Shown: positions 22,807-31,161, counted from the stretch's first letter. The stretch is 64,000 bases of DNA from Pseudomonas fluorescens (GCF_902497875.1 NZ_CABVHY010000029.1:34158-98157), one strand, 5' to 3'. The notes: a model not told the origin generated them from the sequence alone. Translations and numbers: made by a program.

Positions 22807-24169
22807 TGTCGGCTCCGGCCTGGTCGTTTGGTTGGGTGCCCGCGGTCACTTCGGCGGCGCCTTTGGCTAATAACCTCCTCCCTTGCAATGGACACGGCGC
22901 AGCGCTGAAAGCCTTGCCCTTCATGGTCTGCTCGCCATTGTGGGTGTCGGCGCATCCCGCATATGTCCCACTGTGCAGCCGGGTGAAACCACGCTCATCG
23001 AGCCAGCTGTGCCAGGCTTCCAAGGCCTTGCGTTTCAGGGCTTCGGCCGTGGTGTGGATGTAAGCCTGATCGAGGTCTTTCATTGCGTGGTTCAACAGCA
23101 GCTCACCGACCATGTAGTCGACGCCGAGGTCCGTCCAGGCAGTGCGAGCCACCTTGCGCAGGTCGTGGCTGGACCACTCGCCGTGGCCGAGATCGGCGAA
23201 CAAGGTGCTGGCCTTGGTCGCACTGATCGAGGCCCGGGCGCTGCCGGGGAACAGGTGCGGACCGTCGTAGCCGCTCGCCTGCTGGAGCGCCCGGTACCGA
23301 CGCAGCAGCGCACAGAGCTGATCCGTCAGCGGCAGCGTGTGCTCGCTCTTGGTCTTGGTGTCGGGCGCCGGGATGAACCACTGCCGGGCGGACAGGTTGA
23401 GGTTCTTCCAGCGGGCCATCCGGGTTTCCCCGATCCGCGAGCCGTGGCACAGCATCATCAGGGCCAGCATGCCGCCCACCGGCGCCTGATCGAATCGCTC
23501 GGCCAGCAGCGGCAGCAGCGCGTCCAGATCAGCCCCGCGCAACCGGGCCGGCTTGGCCTTGATCTTGGTCTGCACGAAGTCGCCGAACTTCAGCGCCGTC
23601 ATCGGACTGGCACCGATCATCGACAGCCGGAGCGCCTGACGGTGGGCCACGGCCAAGACGCCGTAGACCGAGCGCACGAACGACAGGGCATAGCGCTCCT
23701 GCATCGGCCAGAGCAGCAGCCGATCCAGCGTCGGACGATCCAGCTCGAGCAGCGGCACCGTCGACAGGCACGGCGCCAGGTGACACTTGATTGCCGACTG
23801 GGCACTGGCCTTACGCTTGGCCGACAAGCCTTTGTCACGGGTCATGCGGTCGACGTACCAGGTCAGCAGATCGCCGACGGTCTTCCAGTGGGTGGTGGTG
23901 GACACCGCCTTCGGGTCGGCCGAGCGGCGCGCCAGAATGGCGGGCAAGGTGGCCAGCATCGTCTTGGCGTTGAGGTCGGGATAATTGCCGGCCTTGCCCC
24001 AGACCCCGGCCACCACCACGTGCCATGCGCCTTTGGTACGGTCCACCGTCGAATAGCGAAACCGCAACGACGGGTGTCGAGGATCACGCAACTGCCGGAT
24101 CTGATCTGGCCCATGCCGACGGATCTCGGCATCGGTCAGCGTTACCTGCAACGTCTTAGGCGCCTGCAT
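22799..24169 (-). CDS. Tyrosine recombinase / integrase
   Basis: I start at ATG 24,169 (MQAPKTLQVTLTDAEIRRHG), which overlaps the end of the DnaB-like gene by 14 bp; a longer frame would run far into it. The 456-residue protein has an SAM-like core-binding domain (about 110-220) and a catalytic domain with the first Arg in LCHGSRIGETRMARW, the HxxR box in WSSHDLRKVARTAW, a second His in ELLLNHAM and the nucleophile Tyr in DQAYIHT. About 70 extra residues follow the catalytic Tyr. It is unusual that an integrase is embedded in the leftward replication operon rather than next to an attachment site. It may mediate prophage integration/excision from a distance or resolve replication intermediates. 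Confidence 0.9.
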   Translation of the reverse strand: MQAPKTLQVTLTDAEIRRHGPDQIRQLRDPRHPSLRFRYSTVDRTKGAWHVVVAGVWGKAGNYPDLNAKTMLATLPAILARRSADPKAVSTTTHWKTVGDLLTWYVDRMTRDKGLSAKRKASAQSAIKCHLAPCLSTVPLLELDRPTLDRLLLWPMQERYALSFVRSVYGVLAVAHRQALRLSMIGASPMTALKFGDFVQTKIKAKPARLRGADLDALLPLLAERFDQAPVGGMLALMMLCHGSRIGETRMARWKNLNLSARQWFIPAPDTKTKSEHTLPLTDQLCALLRRYRALQQASGYDGPHLFPGSARASISATKASTLFADLGHGEWSSHDLRKVARTAWTDLGVDYMVGELLLNHAMKDLDQAYIHTTAEALKRKALEAWHSWLDERGFTRLHSGTYAGCADTHNGEQTMKGKAFSAAPCPLQGRRLLAKGAAEVTAGTQPNDQAGADNE

Positions 24170-25532
24170 AGCGATCCCCTTTTCCCTTGAACTTGCCGGC
24201 ATAGGTCCGCCCCATCTCGACTTCTTCAGTGGTCGGCGGCTGCCCTTCGAAGTCGACAAACCGGACGAATTTGCCCTGCTGCTGGACCAGGCACGACCCC
24301 ACACGCGCATGACGGACCTTGCCGACAATCAGCTCAGTGACCCCGTTCTGGCCTTCCTCGCTCTCCATGTCGCGGTGCACCAGGATCACCACATCGGCAT
24401 CCTGCTCGATCTGCCCGGAGTCGCGGATGTCGCTGGGGCGTGGACGCTTGTCGGGTCGGTTGGTCGAGCCCCGGTTGAGCTGGGCCAGCACCACCACCGG
24501 GATCTTGAGTTCCTTGGCCAGGTTCTTCAGGGCTGTGGATATCTTGCCGACCTCCAGGGAGCGATTCGAACTGCTCTCGGCGCTGATCAGTTGGATGTAG
24601 TCGATCAGCAGGATGTTCAGCCCCTCCCGGCGTCGGCACTGGTGGGCGATTGAGCGAATGCGCGCCACCGTCATGCCCGCCTGGTCATTGACGTACAGTT
24701 TGGCGTCATTGAGCACGCTGACCGCGCTGGTGATCCGCGGCCAGTCATCGTCGCTGAGATCACCGCTGTCCAGGGCGCTCAGGTTAACCGCGCCGATGGA
24801 CGCAATACCCCGCGTGATCAGCTCCTCCTTGGTCATTTCCATCGAGAACGCCAGGCCGGCGCCGCCGAGCTTGCAGGTGACGTGCTGAGCGATTTGCAGG
24901 CCAAGGATGGTCTTGCCGGAGCCCGTGAGGCCGCCGACCACGATCATGTTCCCCGGTCGCAGGCCACGCACCAGCTCATCAAGATCCTTCAGTCCGGTCG
25001 ACAGGCCGTTGGGCAGGGTCTTGTTGAACTTGGCGTCAATGGTGTCGATCACCCCGGTCAGGATGTCGCTGGCTTTGAAGTAGTCCTGCTGGCCATCGTC
25101 CAAGTCGCGCAGATCGGCAGTGGCCTGCTGAGCCATGGCGATGATGTCCGCCACCGGCAGGTCCTCGCCGGCCTGATCGCGGATGACATCGGCGGCCTGG
25201 ACGACCTGCCGCAGTACTGCCCGCTCCCGAACATGACGAGCGTAGGCTTTCCAGTTGGCCACGCTGGGCACGTTTTTGGCGATCTCGACCGCGAAGGCCA
25301 GCATGCTCCCGCCGTGCGGCAGGGTTGGCCGAAACACGCCCACCGTCACCGGGTCAATCGGATCGCCGGTCGCCTGGCAGTCAATGATCGCCTGATACAG
25401 CGCGGCGTTCTCCAGGTCGTGAAAGTCGGAGACCTGCACTTTGCTGGTGACTTCATCGAACAAGGACGGATCCATCATGATTGCGCCGAGCACGCCGTGC
25501 TCGGCCTCGAGGCTGAATAATTCGCGGCTCAT
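24156..25532 (-). CDS. DnaB-like replicative helicase
   Basis: The start ATG 25,532 (MSRELFSLEAEHGVLGAIMM) overlaps the stop of the loader gene (ATGA). Residues 1-100 are the DnaB N-terminal domain; residues 175-440 form the RecA-like helicase domain with Walker A GGLTGSGKT, Walker B ILLIDYIQL and the DIRDSGQIEQDADVVILVHRD sensor motif. The 458-residue hexameric helicase would unwind DNA at the phage origin with its own loader. The catalytic residues all appear intact. Confidence 0.95.
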   Translation of the reverse strand: MSRELFSLEAEHGVLGAIMMDPSLFDEVTSKVQVSDFHDLENAALYQAIIDCQATGDPIDPVTVGVFRPTLPHGGSMLAFAVEIAKNVPSVANWKAYARHVRERAVLRQVVQAADVIRDQAGEDLPVADIIAMAQQATADLRDLDDGQQDYFKASDILTGVIDTIDAKFNKTLPNGLSTGLKDLDELVRGLRPGNMIVVGGLTGSGKTILGLQIAQHVTCKLGGAGLAFSMEMTKEELITRGIASIGAVNLSALDSGDLSDDDWPRITSAVSVLNDAKLYVNDQAGMTVARIRSIAHQCRRREGLNILLIDYIQLISAESSSNRSLEVGKISTALKNLAKELKIPVVVLAQLNRGSTNRPDKRPRPSDIRDSGQIEQDADVVILVHRDMESEEGQNGVTELIVGKVRHARVGSCLVQQQGKFVRFVDFEGQPPTTEEVEMGRTYAGKFKGKGDRYAGA

Positions 25533-26314
25533 GCAGCACCTCGCGCCGACGCCCAACGGAACAGCACCACCAGGCCGCCCTTGTCCCGTAGCCGGTCAAC
25601 GGCACGATCCCCCAGGCACTGGCGCAACTCAGTCACGCCAAGATTGCTCACCACGAGGGTGGGCCTGATCTTTTCATACCGCCCGTTGATCACCTCGAAC
25701 AGCACCTGCCGCTCGAAGTCGGTCCCGTGCTGGACGCCCACCTCGTCAATCACCAGCAGGTCAGGCCGGATCAGATCCGCATAGACATCCGCCTCGGTTC
25801 GTCCGCGGTTGCCAAACGTCGCCTTCACATCGCGAATGATTGAGCCGGCGGTCGCGTACAACCCCCGAAGCCCACTATGCCCATGCTCACGAATCGCACG
25901 CTGCAGCACGGCGGTGGCCAAGTGCGTCTTGCCTGTGCCGACCGTGCCCAGCAGCATCACCGACCGGCCAACGGCGTAGTTCTCGTCAAAGGCCGCAACG
26001 AACCCCTCGCACGCCGCATGAGCCCGAACCTGGTCGGGCATGCTGGCCTCCCAGTTGCCGAACGTGCAGCCCATGAATCGGTCAGGGATACCTGAATCGA
26101 GCAGGTACTCATTCAGCTTCCTGTCACGGTGGAGGTGCACCGCCTTTGACCGCAAATCAAAATCGGTGGAGTAACGCGCATCGAAATGGCAGCGCGGGCA
26201 GCCAAACCAAACCGGATCGGCGCCGAACAGCTGCACCAGGTTGTCAGCGAAGCGACCATGCTCATGGCATTCACCGACCCGGGTTTCCAGGGTGTACTGG
26301 GGTTTCGTGGTCAT
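25529..26314 (-). CDS. DnaC-like helicase loader (AAA+)
   Basis: The 261-residue protein has an N-terminal zinc-type CPRC segment, a middle linker (GIPDRFMGCTFGNWE) and an AAA+ domain with Walker A LLGTVGTGKTHLA and Walker B LLVIDEVGVQHG, plus sensor VVSNLGVTEL and an R-finger region RAVDRLRDKGG. These match DnaC/IstB-type loaders. It overlaps both neighbours (initiator upstream, helicase downstream) by 4 bp, fitting a dedicated replication cassette. Confidence 0.93.
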   Translation of the reverse strand: MTTKPQYTLETRVGECHEHGRFADNLVQLFGADPVWFGCPRCHFDARYSTDFDLRSKAVHLHRDRKLNEYLLDSGIPDRFMGCTFGNWEASMPDQVRAHAACEGFVAAFDENYAVGRSVMLLGTVGTGKTHLATAVLQRAIREHGHSGLRGLYATAGSIIRDVKATFGNRGRTEADVYADLIRPDLLVIDEVGVQHGTDFERQVLFEVINGRYEKIRPTLVVSNLGVTELRQCLGDRAVDRLRDKGGLVVLFRWASARGAA

Positions 26315-27093
26315 GGGTTCACGCTCGCAATACGGTAGGTGCCATCAGGAAGCCGCTCAAGTCCAGCCTCGTGGTCGATCTGGTCGAGGCCTGTGTGTTT
26401 CGAAGCGGTGCCACGAGCAGGCTTAAATTCGTCCGTCCAGCGCTCGCCGTTGAGCCAGGTAGAGGCGTTCGGGATGTACCGACCCTGATCCTTGGTCCAA
26501 TCCTCGGAAGCGCAGTGACTGCCCAAGGCGGTGATCAGGATCTGGCGTAGCTCATCGCTCGGCTTCAGCTTCGCCCAAGCCTTGACGGCGTCCTTGCGTC
26601 CCTTCCTCTTCGGGTACAGCTTCCAGAACTGTTCAAACCCTTCATCCAAAAGCACTTTTCCACCGCCCGATGCCGAAGGGTTTTTAATGCTCTTTGTATT
26701 GTTGCTGTGTGTATTGCTCCCCTGCGTGTTTTCCGAAGGGGGTTCGCCGTCTTTTCCGAAGGGGTTCGCTGCGTTTTCCGAAGGGGTATTCGGAAAATCG
26801 AAGGGGTCAACAAGCCGAAGCCGTCGCTCAACAACGCGCTTCCCTTCACGAATCAGTTCCACTCGGAGATGCCCTTTTTCGACAAGACCGCTGATGATCT
26901 CGGACACCCGAGAAATCGACAGGTTGAAGAACTCGGCAAAGTGCGCGTTGGTCGCATAGCAGCCGCGCGGACCCGTTTCCAGGCTGGAGATCTCACCCAG
27001 CATGACCTTCTCAGTTGGCGATAAGGTGCGGTCCAGCCAGCGCTCGGCTGGAATCCAAACGCCTTGAAACTTGCGGGGAGTGTCGGTACTCAT
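26311..27093 (-). CDS. Phage replication initiator (O-like, winged helix)
   Basis: The 260-residue protein has an N-terminal winged-helix domain (about 20-95: LSPTEKVMLGEISSLE...NAHFAEFFNLSISRVSEIISGLVEKG), a low-complexity central linker (about 98-140) and a C-terminal domain (FEQFWKLYPKRKGRKDAVKAWAKLKP...WLNGERW) of the kind found in phage replisome organisers. The gene contains three direct repeats within the linker coding part (26,729-26,806), which look like origin iterons, as in lambda O. It is followed by the loader and helicase genes. Confidence 0.8.
   Translation of the reverse strand: MSTDTPRKFQGVWIPAERWLDRTLSPTEKVMLGEISSLETGPRGCYATNAHFAEFFNLSISRVSEIISGLVEKGHLRVELIREGKRVVERRLRLVDPFDFPNTPSENAANPFGKDGEPPSENTQGSNTHSNNTKSIKNPSASGGGKVLLDEGFEQFWKLYPKRKGRKDAVKAWAKLKPSDELRQILITALGSHCASEDWTKDQGRYIPNASTWLNGERWTDEFKPARGTASKHTGLDQIDHEAGLERLPDGTYRIASVNP
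26729..26806. repeat. Iteron-like repeats inside initiator gene (candidate origin)
   Basis: TTTTCCGAAGGGG occurs at 26,729-26,741, 26,752-26,764 and 26,774-26,786 (spacing 23 and 22 bp), followed by an inverted ATTCGGAAAA (26,788-26,797) and a degenerate AAAATCGAAGGGG (26,794-26,806). An AT-rich stretch lies next to the array at about 26,680-26,715. In lambda the origin also lies within the initiator gene. Confidence 0.65.
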
Positions 27094-27686
27094 TGCAGCG
27101 TCCCCCCGTTCGAGCGGCCGAACTTCGCCACGATTCCAGCCATGTCTTCGAGCGTTCCTCCAGACAGACGCAGCACCAGAGCGCGCAGCGCCGAGGTGGC
27201 GTTAAGCGCTTCCACACAGGCGTTGCGGGTAGTCAGCGCATCGGGCGCCGTATGCGCAAGGGCCAAGCGAGCATTGTCGGCGGAGTTGTAGGCCATGCAG
27301 GCAAGTGCCAAGCTTTCCTGCTGATGGAGATATGCCGGCCAAAGCACTGGCAAGGTTGGTTCAATGAATGGGATGTGCATGACTGGCAACTCGGCACCCT
27401 CCAGTAGATGCTGCCCCATAGCATTCCAATGTTCGCCTGACACCTTTTTGGCATCGCCGCCTGTCTTGCGCCGAAACAGGACCTTGAGTGCCCAATAGGC
27501 CTCAACGAACGTGACGTAGGTGTCATCCTGCAGTTCTATCGCGCCGGCGTCGTCGAGATGCTCGATCGCGTCCTTCATGACCTCGAAGCATTTCAGGATA
27601 AGGGCTGCATCGCCGTACTTTTCAAAGTGCGCCTGATCAATTATCTCCATCGGTTGCTGCTCGGCGGTATCGTTTACTTTGCTCAT
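27090..27686 (-). CDS. Phage early protein, unknown
   Basis: A 198-residue protein (MSKVNDTAEQQPMEIIDQAH...) in the early operon, overlapping both neighbours by 4 bp. It is mostly helical with no catalytic motif or cysteine cluster. It precedes the initiator gene, but nothing in the sequence connects it to replication. Unknown function. Confidence 0.6.
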   Translation of the reverse strand: MSKVNDTAEQQPMEIIDQAHFEKYGDAALILKCFEVMKDAIEHLDDAGAIELQDDTYVTFVEAYWALKVLFRRKTGGDAKKVSGEHWNAMGQHLLEGAELPVMHIPFIEPTLPVLWPAYLHQQESLALACMAYNSADNARLALAHTAPDALTTRNACVEALNATSALRALVLRLSGGTLEDMAGIVAKFGRSNGGTLQ

Positions 27687-28411
27687 GGCTTGACCTTCTG
27701 GACCAGGCGGAACCGGCCTTCAAAATACGGGTGAGTGGCCTGGGTGGCGCTGACCATCAGGGATTCGGAAATGAACCGATTGAATGCGGCTGTAACGTGG
27801 CTCTTCGACCAGACGAGATACTGCGAGCCGAGCGCATTCTCGTGACCGTTGCGAACCATGCCGGCGGGGTTCGGCTGGTTTGGCCAAGCCTTCAGGATGT
27901 AGTCCACGACAGCCCCGGACAGTCCATGACGCTCCAACATGCTTTCCTTGATGCGAGTGAGCGGGGAACAGTTCTGTGGGCAGTGATCCCATACCGTCGA
28001 CTGGCTGAGATCTTCCACGCGGCGTTCGATCCGCTCCAACACCACCTGCTGCTCCCGCTGCTGGCGCTCTACGGCCACCAGGTGGTTCGCGTTTGCGGCG
28101 GTGATCTCTGCCTGGGTCATTGGTCGAGCGGCTTGCTCCTCGAGCGCCTGCCACCGATCAACCAAAGCGGCGGTGAATTCAGGGCTGAGCTGTGCGACCA
28201 CCACGAAGCTGTCGCGCTTGCACACTTGGTACACGGCAACGCTCTGGCCAAGGTGATTTTTAACTTCCCCCAGTGGGGGTAGTTGAATGGTGCTGCGCTC
28301 TGCAAGGCGCTCAATGGATTGCTTGACCTTGTCGTGTCGCGAGCCAACCAGATCAGCGATCTCTTGCGAGGACATGACGGCATCGCCGCCTTTGAATGGG
28401 GTGATGGTCAT
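27683..28411 (-). CDS. Rha/antirepressor-type phage regulator
   Basis: Residues 10-95 (MSSQEIADLVGSRHDKVKQSIERLAER...VYQVCKRDSFVVVAQLSPEFTAALVDRWQALEEQ) match the phage Rha family (pRha) N-terminal domain. The rest contains a coiled-coil (VAVERQQREQQVVLERIERRVEDL) and a C-terminal domain with W-rich motifs. Rha proteins of temperate phages interfere with growth in certain hosts or act as antirepressors. Its place in the leftward early operon downstream of cro-like gene fits an early regulator. Confidence 0.8.
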   Translation of the reverse strand: MTITPFKGGDAVMSSQEIADLVGSRHDKVKQSIERLAERSTIQLPPLGEVKNHLGQSVAVYQVCKRDSFVVVAQLSPEFTAALVDRWQALEEQAARPMTQAEITAANANHLVAVERQQREQQVVLERIERRVEDLSQSTVWDHCPQNCSPLTRIKESMLERHGLSGAVVDYILKAWPNQPNPAGMVRNGHENALGSQYLVWSKSHVTAAFNRFISESLMVSATQATHPYFEGRFRLVQKVKP

Positions 28412-28731
28412 ATCGCGACTCCAGCCATGGTAACGAGGGTTTCGGGCGTCTCACCTGTGAGGGCGGCAAGGCGGCCGAATACGTAGTTGTGGATTTCGGC
28501 AGAGCTGGCCCCTTTGGCATCGAAAGCGTGCAGCGCCATCAACGCACCTATCACGCGCTGGGCTTGGGCGAGCTTCTCCGCAGGGTCGACAGTGAGCTCG
28601 GCACGTCGCAGGAACTCGTCAATCACTTCGAGCACAGACCGGCGCTCAATGCAGCCAGCGTTGAATGAGCCGTATAGCCGCCAAGGTGAGCTTGGAAGTG
28701 GGCGTTTGGATTTTGGGATAGAGGTTTTCAT
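28408..28731 (-). CDS. Phage early protein, unknown
   Basis: A 107-residue protein beginning MKTSIPKSKRPLPSSPWRLY with a basic N-terminus and two helices (RRSVLEVIDEFLRRAELTVDPAEKLAQAQRVIGALMAL). It overlaps adjacent early genes by 4 bp on each side. No recognised family. Confidence 0.55.
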   Translation of the reverse strand: MKTSIPKSKRPLPSSPWRLYGSFNAGCIERRSVLEVIDEFLRRAELTVDPAEKLAQAQRVIGALMALHAFDAKGASSAEIHNYVFGRLAALTGETPETLVTMAGVAI

Positions 28732-28961
28732 ACCGGCACCTGCATCACGTCCATCAGCTCAATAATTTCGTCCTGAGCCTGATCGGACAAAAGCTGCACC
28801 GCTTCGTGAACAACCATTTCGTTTCCAGCCTCAAGCTGAGCTGGCCCATCACCAGATGCATCAATCTTGAAAAGATCGTTTTCCAGCAAGATGTCAGCGA
28901 GCCCGCGGATCACGCGAAGACGAGCCTCGATCTTGTTGCACAATTCTCGAGCACGATTCAT
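28728..28961 (-). CDS. Phage early protein, unknown
   Basis: A 77-residue acidic protein (MNRARELCNKIEARLRVIRG...) predicted to be entirely helical. ATGA overlaps with both neighbouring frames and conserved operon spacing support real translation. No function can be assigned. Confidence 0.5.
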   Translation of the reverse strand: MNRARELCNKIEARLRVIRGLADILLENDLFKIDASGDGPAQLEAGNEMVVHEAVQLLSDQAQDEIIELMDVMQVPV

Positions 28962-29242
28962 GTCCGCATCTCCGCAGTGCGCGACACGTTTTGCGATCTC
29001 GCGTTTTGTGTCGCCACATTGAGTTGCTGGCCAATTTCTTCACAGTGGCAAGAGGCGGTGTTCGCAGCATCGGCAGCCAAGTCCCGGCCGATGTCGATCA
29101 AGTCGCGGATGCGCTGACCGACATCGCTCTGGTTCGACGTCAGACAAAGCAGGACTTCAAGCTGACGAAGAGAGCGCTTGGCGATTTCAAGATTCTCAAG
29201 AGCGTCGCAGGCGATTTGGCTGGTGGTGCGTGGAGTAGTCAT
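28958..29242 (-). CDS. Phage early protein, unknown
   Basis: The start ATG at 29,242 overlaps the upstream stop (ATGA); a longer frame would lie within the upstream gene. The 94-residue protein starts MTTPRTTSQIACDALENLEI and is helical with a heptad-like middle region (RQLEVLLCLTSNQSDVGQRIRDLIDIG). Unknown function. Confidence 0.5.
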   Translation of the reverse strand: MTTPRTTSQIACDALENLEIAKRSLRQLEVLLCLTSNQSDVGQRIRDLIDIGRDLAADAANTASCHCEEIGQQLNVATQNARSQNVSRTAEMRT

Positions 29243-29598
29243 TGAGCGATTACTCCAGCCTGAAAGCTGGCAGGTGCTATCCATCCGGGATCATTCAGAT
29301 GCCCGGCAATCCCAAGTAGGGCGAGGTTTGTTGCTTTGCAGTCGTCGGCCCAGAGGTCGTAGTCCGGATGGTTGCCTGCTGATTGCTTCGCCACCCATTC
29401 GGGCAGTTCGCGACGGCAGCGCAACTCGTTGAGATACGACCACCACCTTGAAGCGTGGGCGCGTTCAGCTACGATTAATGCTGCCACGGCGAACTTCTGC
29501 TCCTGCGTCATCGTGACGATGATTGCGACAGAGCTTTCCTCGCTATTTGGCTCGGAGTGTTGCGCCGATAGTTCGGTGGTGTTATTTTTTGAGTGCAT
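29239..29598 (-). CDS. Phage early protein, unknown
   Basis: I start at ATG 29,598 (MHSKNNTTELSAQHSEPNSE); the longer in-frame start is less likely because the extra 13 residues read MTFFQSTYHVEAL, with no ribosome-binding site. The 119-residue protein has Trp-rich central sequence (RWWSYLNELRCRREL) and is the first gene of the leftward operon after the cro-like gene and a terminator-like hairpin. Unknown function. Confidence 0.5.
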   Translation of the reverse strand: MHSKNNTTELSAQHSEPNSEESSVAIIVTMTQEQKFAVAALIVAERAHASRWWSYLNELRCRRELPEWVAKQSAGNHPDYDLWADDCKATNLALLGIAGHLNDPGWIAPASFQAGVIAQ

Positions 29599-29662
29599 TA
29601 GTGCCTCGACATGATATGTCGATTGAAAGAAAGTCACTTGCTCGATACAAGGGACTGCTTAG

Positions 29663-29687
29663 AAAGCCCGCCTCGATAGCGGGCTTT
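29663..29687. terminator. Bidirectional hairpin terminator after cro-like gene (tR1-like)
   Basis: AAAGCCCGC (29,663-29,671) pairs perfectly with GCGGGCTTT (29,679-29,687). On the minus strand it is followed by CTTTCTAAG; on the plus strand by TTTTTG. It lies between the cro-like gene and the rest of the leftward early operon, the position of lambda tR1. The gap 29,599-29,850 holds no gene. Confidence 0.6.
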
Positions 29688-29850
29688 TTGTTGCCTGACA
29701 GAAAGTCAGCCGGACAACAAATACTGGGGTTGGCGCTTGTTCATTCTCGCTGCTCAATCAAATCGGCAAACGCCAACAATTGGAAGGCGCTGAACAGGGG
29801 CTCCGCAGGGCCTTCCGTTTTTTGGGTAATTGTGTCGAGTCGGAGCTTAG

Positions 29851-30210
29851 TCATGAAGCGAGGGCCTCAGGAGGGGCGAGTTTCGCTGCTGCTCCCTCAC
29901 TGGATGGATTAACAGCGGAATCGACACACTGCCGGAAGGTGTCAAGTCGGCGTATCGTTTGATTCAAGGTCGACGGAGTCACCGCCCGAGGGGTTGCCTG
30001 GCTCGCCAAAGATTCGGGGAACACGTCCTCGAGATGGCAAGCGACCGAGAGAATGTTGAGTGCCGCTACAATTTCACGGGCGTCACTCAAGCTAGGCGTT
30101 CTGTTTCCTGCTTCGTAATTTGCAAGTCTTGACTGCTTCCAGCCAAGCTTCCGATAAAGGACAGCTTGGGATATACCGGATTGTTCTCGGATTTGCCGGA
30201 TTCGATTCAT
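29851..30210 (-). CDS. Cro-like HTH regulator
   Basis: The 119-residue protein has an HTH_3 (Cro/C1-type) domain at residues 1-60 (IRQIREQSGISQAVLYRKLGWKQSRLANYEAGNRTPSLSDAREIVAAL). The remaining 60 residues are Pro/Ala-rich without family. It diverges from the CI-like repressor and is the first gene of the leftward lytic operon, reading from the promoter at 30,265-30,237. This matches Cro, which would lower early transcription and block the repressor gene. Confidence 0.85.
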   Translation of the reverse strand: MNRIRQIREQSGISQAVLYRKLGWKQSRLANYEAGNRTPSLSDAREIVAALNILSVACHLEDVFPESLASQATPRAVTPSTLNQTIRRLDTFRQCVDSAVNPSSEGAAAKLAPPEALAS

Positions 30211-30236
30211 TGCCTAGTCCCACGGGTAATTCGCTC

Positions 30237-30265
30237 AGGATAAACACATATCGTGATTAAAACAA
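30237..30265 (-). promoter_or_regulatory. Leftward early promoter (PR-like)
   Basis: On the minus strand TTGTTT (30,265-30,260), a 17-bp spacer and TATCCT (30,242-30,237) form a sigma70-type promoter. The operators at 30,264-30,280 and 30,242-30,258 overlap the -35 and the spacer/-10, in exactly the geometry of the rightward promoter at 31,177-31,205. Transcription would start about 20 bp before the cro-like ATG. Confidence 0.7.
30242..30258. promoter_or_regulatory. Repressor operator (OR-like 1)
   Basis: AAACAC-ATATC-GTGATT, a 17-bp dyad matching the consensus AAWCAC-N5-GTGATT. It covers the spacer and the edge of the -10 of the leftward promoter. Confidence 0.7.
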
Positions 30266-30280
30266 ACACAATTAGTGAGA
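30264..30280. promoter_or_regulatory. Repressor operator (OR-like 2)
   Basis: AAACAC-AATTA-GTGAGA, a 17-bp near-dyad with the same half sites, 22 bp centre to centre from the first operator. It overlaps the -35 of the leftward promoter. Confidence 0.6.
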
Positions 30281-30297
30281 CATCAAGCGAGCTGCTC

Positions 30298-30311
30298 GTG
30301 ATTAAAATCAC
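30298..30311. promoter_or_regulatory. Palindrome GTGATT-AA-AATCAC near repressor start
   Basis: The operator half sites occur here in the opposite orientation with a 2-bp spacer, immediately before the CI start codon. It may be a third binding site affecting repressor autoregulation (OR3 role). Confidence 0.5.
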
Positions 30312-30315
30312 ACTT

Positions 30316-31002
30316 ATGAAGAAAACTATTGGCTCACGAATCGCTTTTTATCGACGGCTTCGACAGCTCTCACAGGCCCAGCTTGCTGAGGCTTGTGGGT
30401 GGAAATCACAATCGCGGGTTGGAAATTACGAGAGGGATACTCGAGAGCCATCGTTTGATGACTTGATGAAGATCGCGAAGGCTCTAAATATCAGCCCAGC
30501 TGTACTCGCAGACTTTAGCGGCAACCCAAGTCATGATCCGGAAAAAGCAGTGCTGGCCTTCGACGCTAACGTCGAGCCCGCACTGAGCCCTACTCGGTTT
30601 TTCGAATATCCAGAAATAAGCTGGGTTCAGGCAGGAGCCGCAATGGAGGCGCTGGAGTTGTCCAATATTTCCGCCTGCGAAATGCACCCATCTGACGCAT
30701 GGGCTGGGCCGAACGGCTTCTGGCTTAAAGTGCGCGGGCCATCCATGACGTCGAGTAATGGCATCAGCTTCAGTGAAGGGATGGTAATCCTGGTGGCGCC
30801 AGGCTTTGACGTGGAGAGCGGTCAGTACGCCGTTGCCAAGATGATCGATACCAACGAAGCTACCTTCAAACAGTTTATTTGGGATTCTGGGCGAGCCTTC
30901 TTGAAGCCTTTAAACTCAGCGTTCCCCACCATTGAAGTTGACGATGAGTGGACGATTGTTGGTCGCGTCATGGATGCGAAGTGGCCGAGATCTGTGCTCT
31001 AA
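30316..31002 (+). CDS. CI/LexA-like phage repressor (S24 peptidase)
   Basis: I start at ATG 30,316, because the upstream GTG frame overlaps operator DNA; there is no ribosome-binding site, which would fit leaderless translation as for lambda cI. The 228-residue protein has an HTH_3 domain (RLRQLSQAQLAEACGWKSQSRVGNYERDTREP) and a C-terminal peptidase S24 domain with Ala-Gly cleavage site in SWVQAGAAM, catalytic Ser in VRGPSMTS and catalytic Lys in GQYAVAKM. Such repressors hold lysogeny and cleave themselves when RecA is activated by DNA damage. A strong terminator follows at 31,053-31,080. Confidence 0.93.
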   Translation: MKKTIGSRIAFYRRLRQLSQAQLAEACGWKSQSRVGNYERDTREPSFDDLMKIAKALNISPAVLADFSGNPSHDPEKAVLAFDANVEPALSPTRFFEYPEISWVQAGAAMEALELSNISACEMHPSDAWAGPNGFWLKVRGPSMTSSNGISFSEGMVILVAPGFDVESGQYAVAKMIDTNEATFKQFIWDSGRAFLKPLNSAFPTIEVDDEWTIVGRVMDAKWPRSVL

Positions 31003-31052
31003 CCTTCCATTCGACGCGCTTTACCAACCGGCTCTAATCATTCCCATCTAAA

Positions 31053-31080
31053 GACCCGGCCCGATGCCGGGTCTTTTTTT
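31053..31080 (+). terminator. Intrinsic terminator downstream of CI-like gene
   Basis: GACCCGGC (31,053-31,060) pairs with GCCGGGTC (31,066-31,073), followed by seven T residues on the plus strand. Confidence 0.85.
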
Positions 31081-31161
31081 GTTGCTCTACCCTCCTTTCC
31101 CCCGACTCAATCCCTTTCATTGCCCTCGCACCAAGCGGGATACTTTTCATCATCACAAAAT

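Noticed and set aside
22883..24190. A plus-strand open frame of 435 codons opposite the integrase
   Set aside because: It mirrors the integrase reading frame, which has intact catalytic motifs; the antisense protein is Gly/Arg/Gln-rich and unrecognisable.
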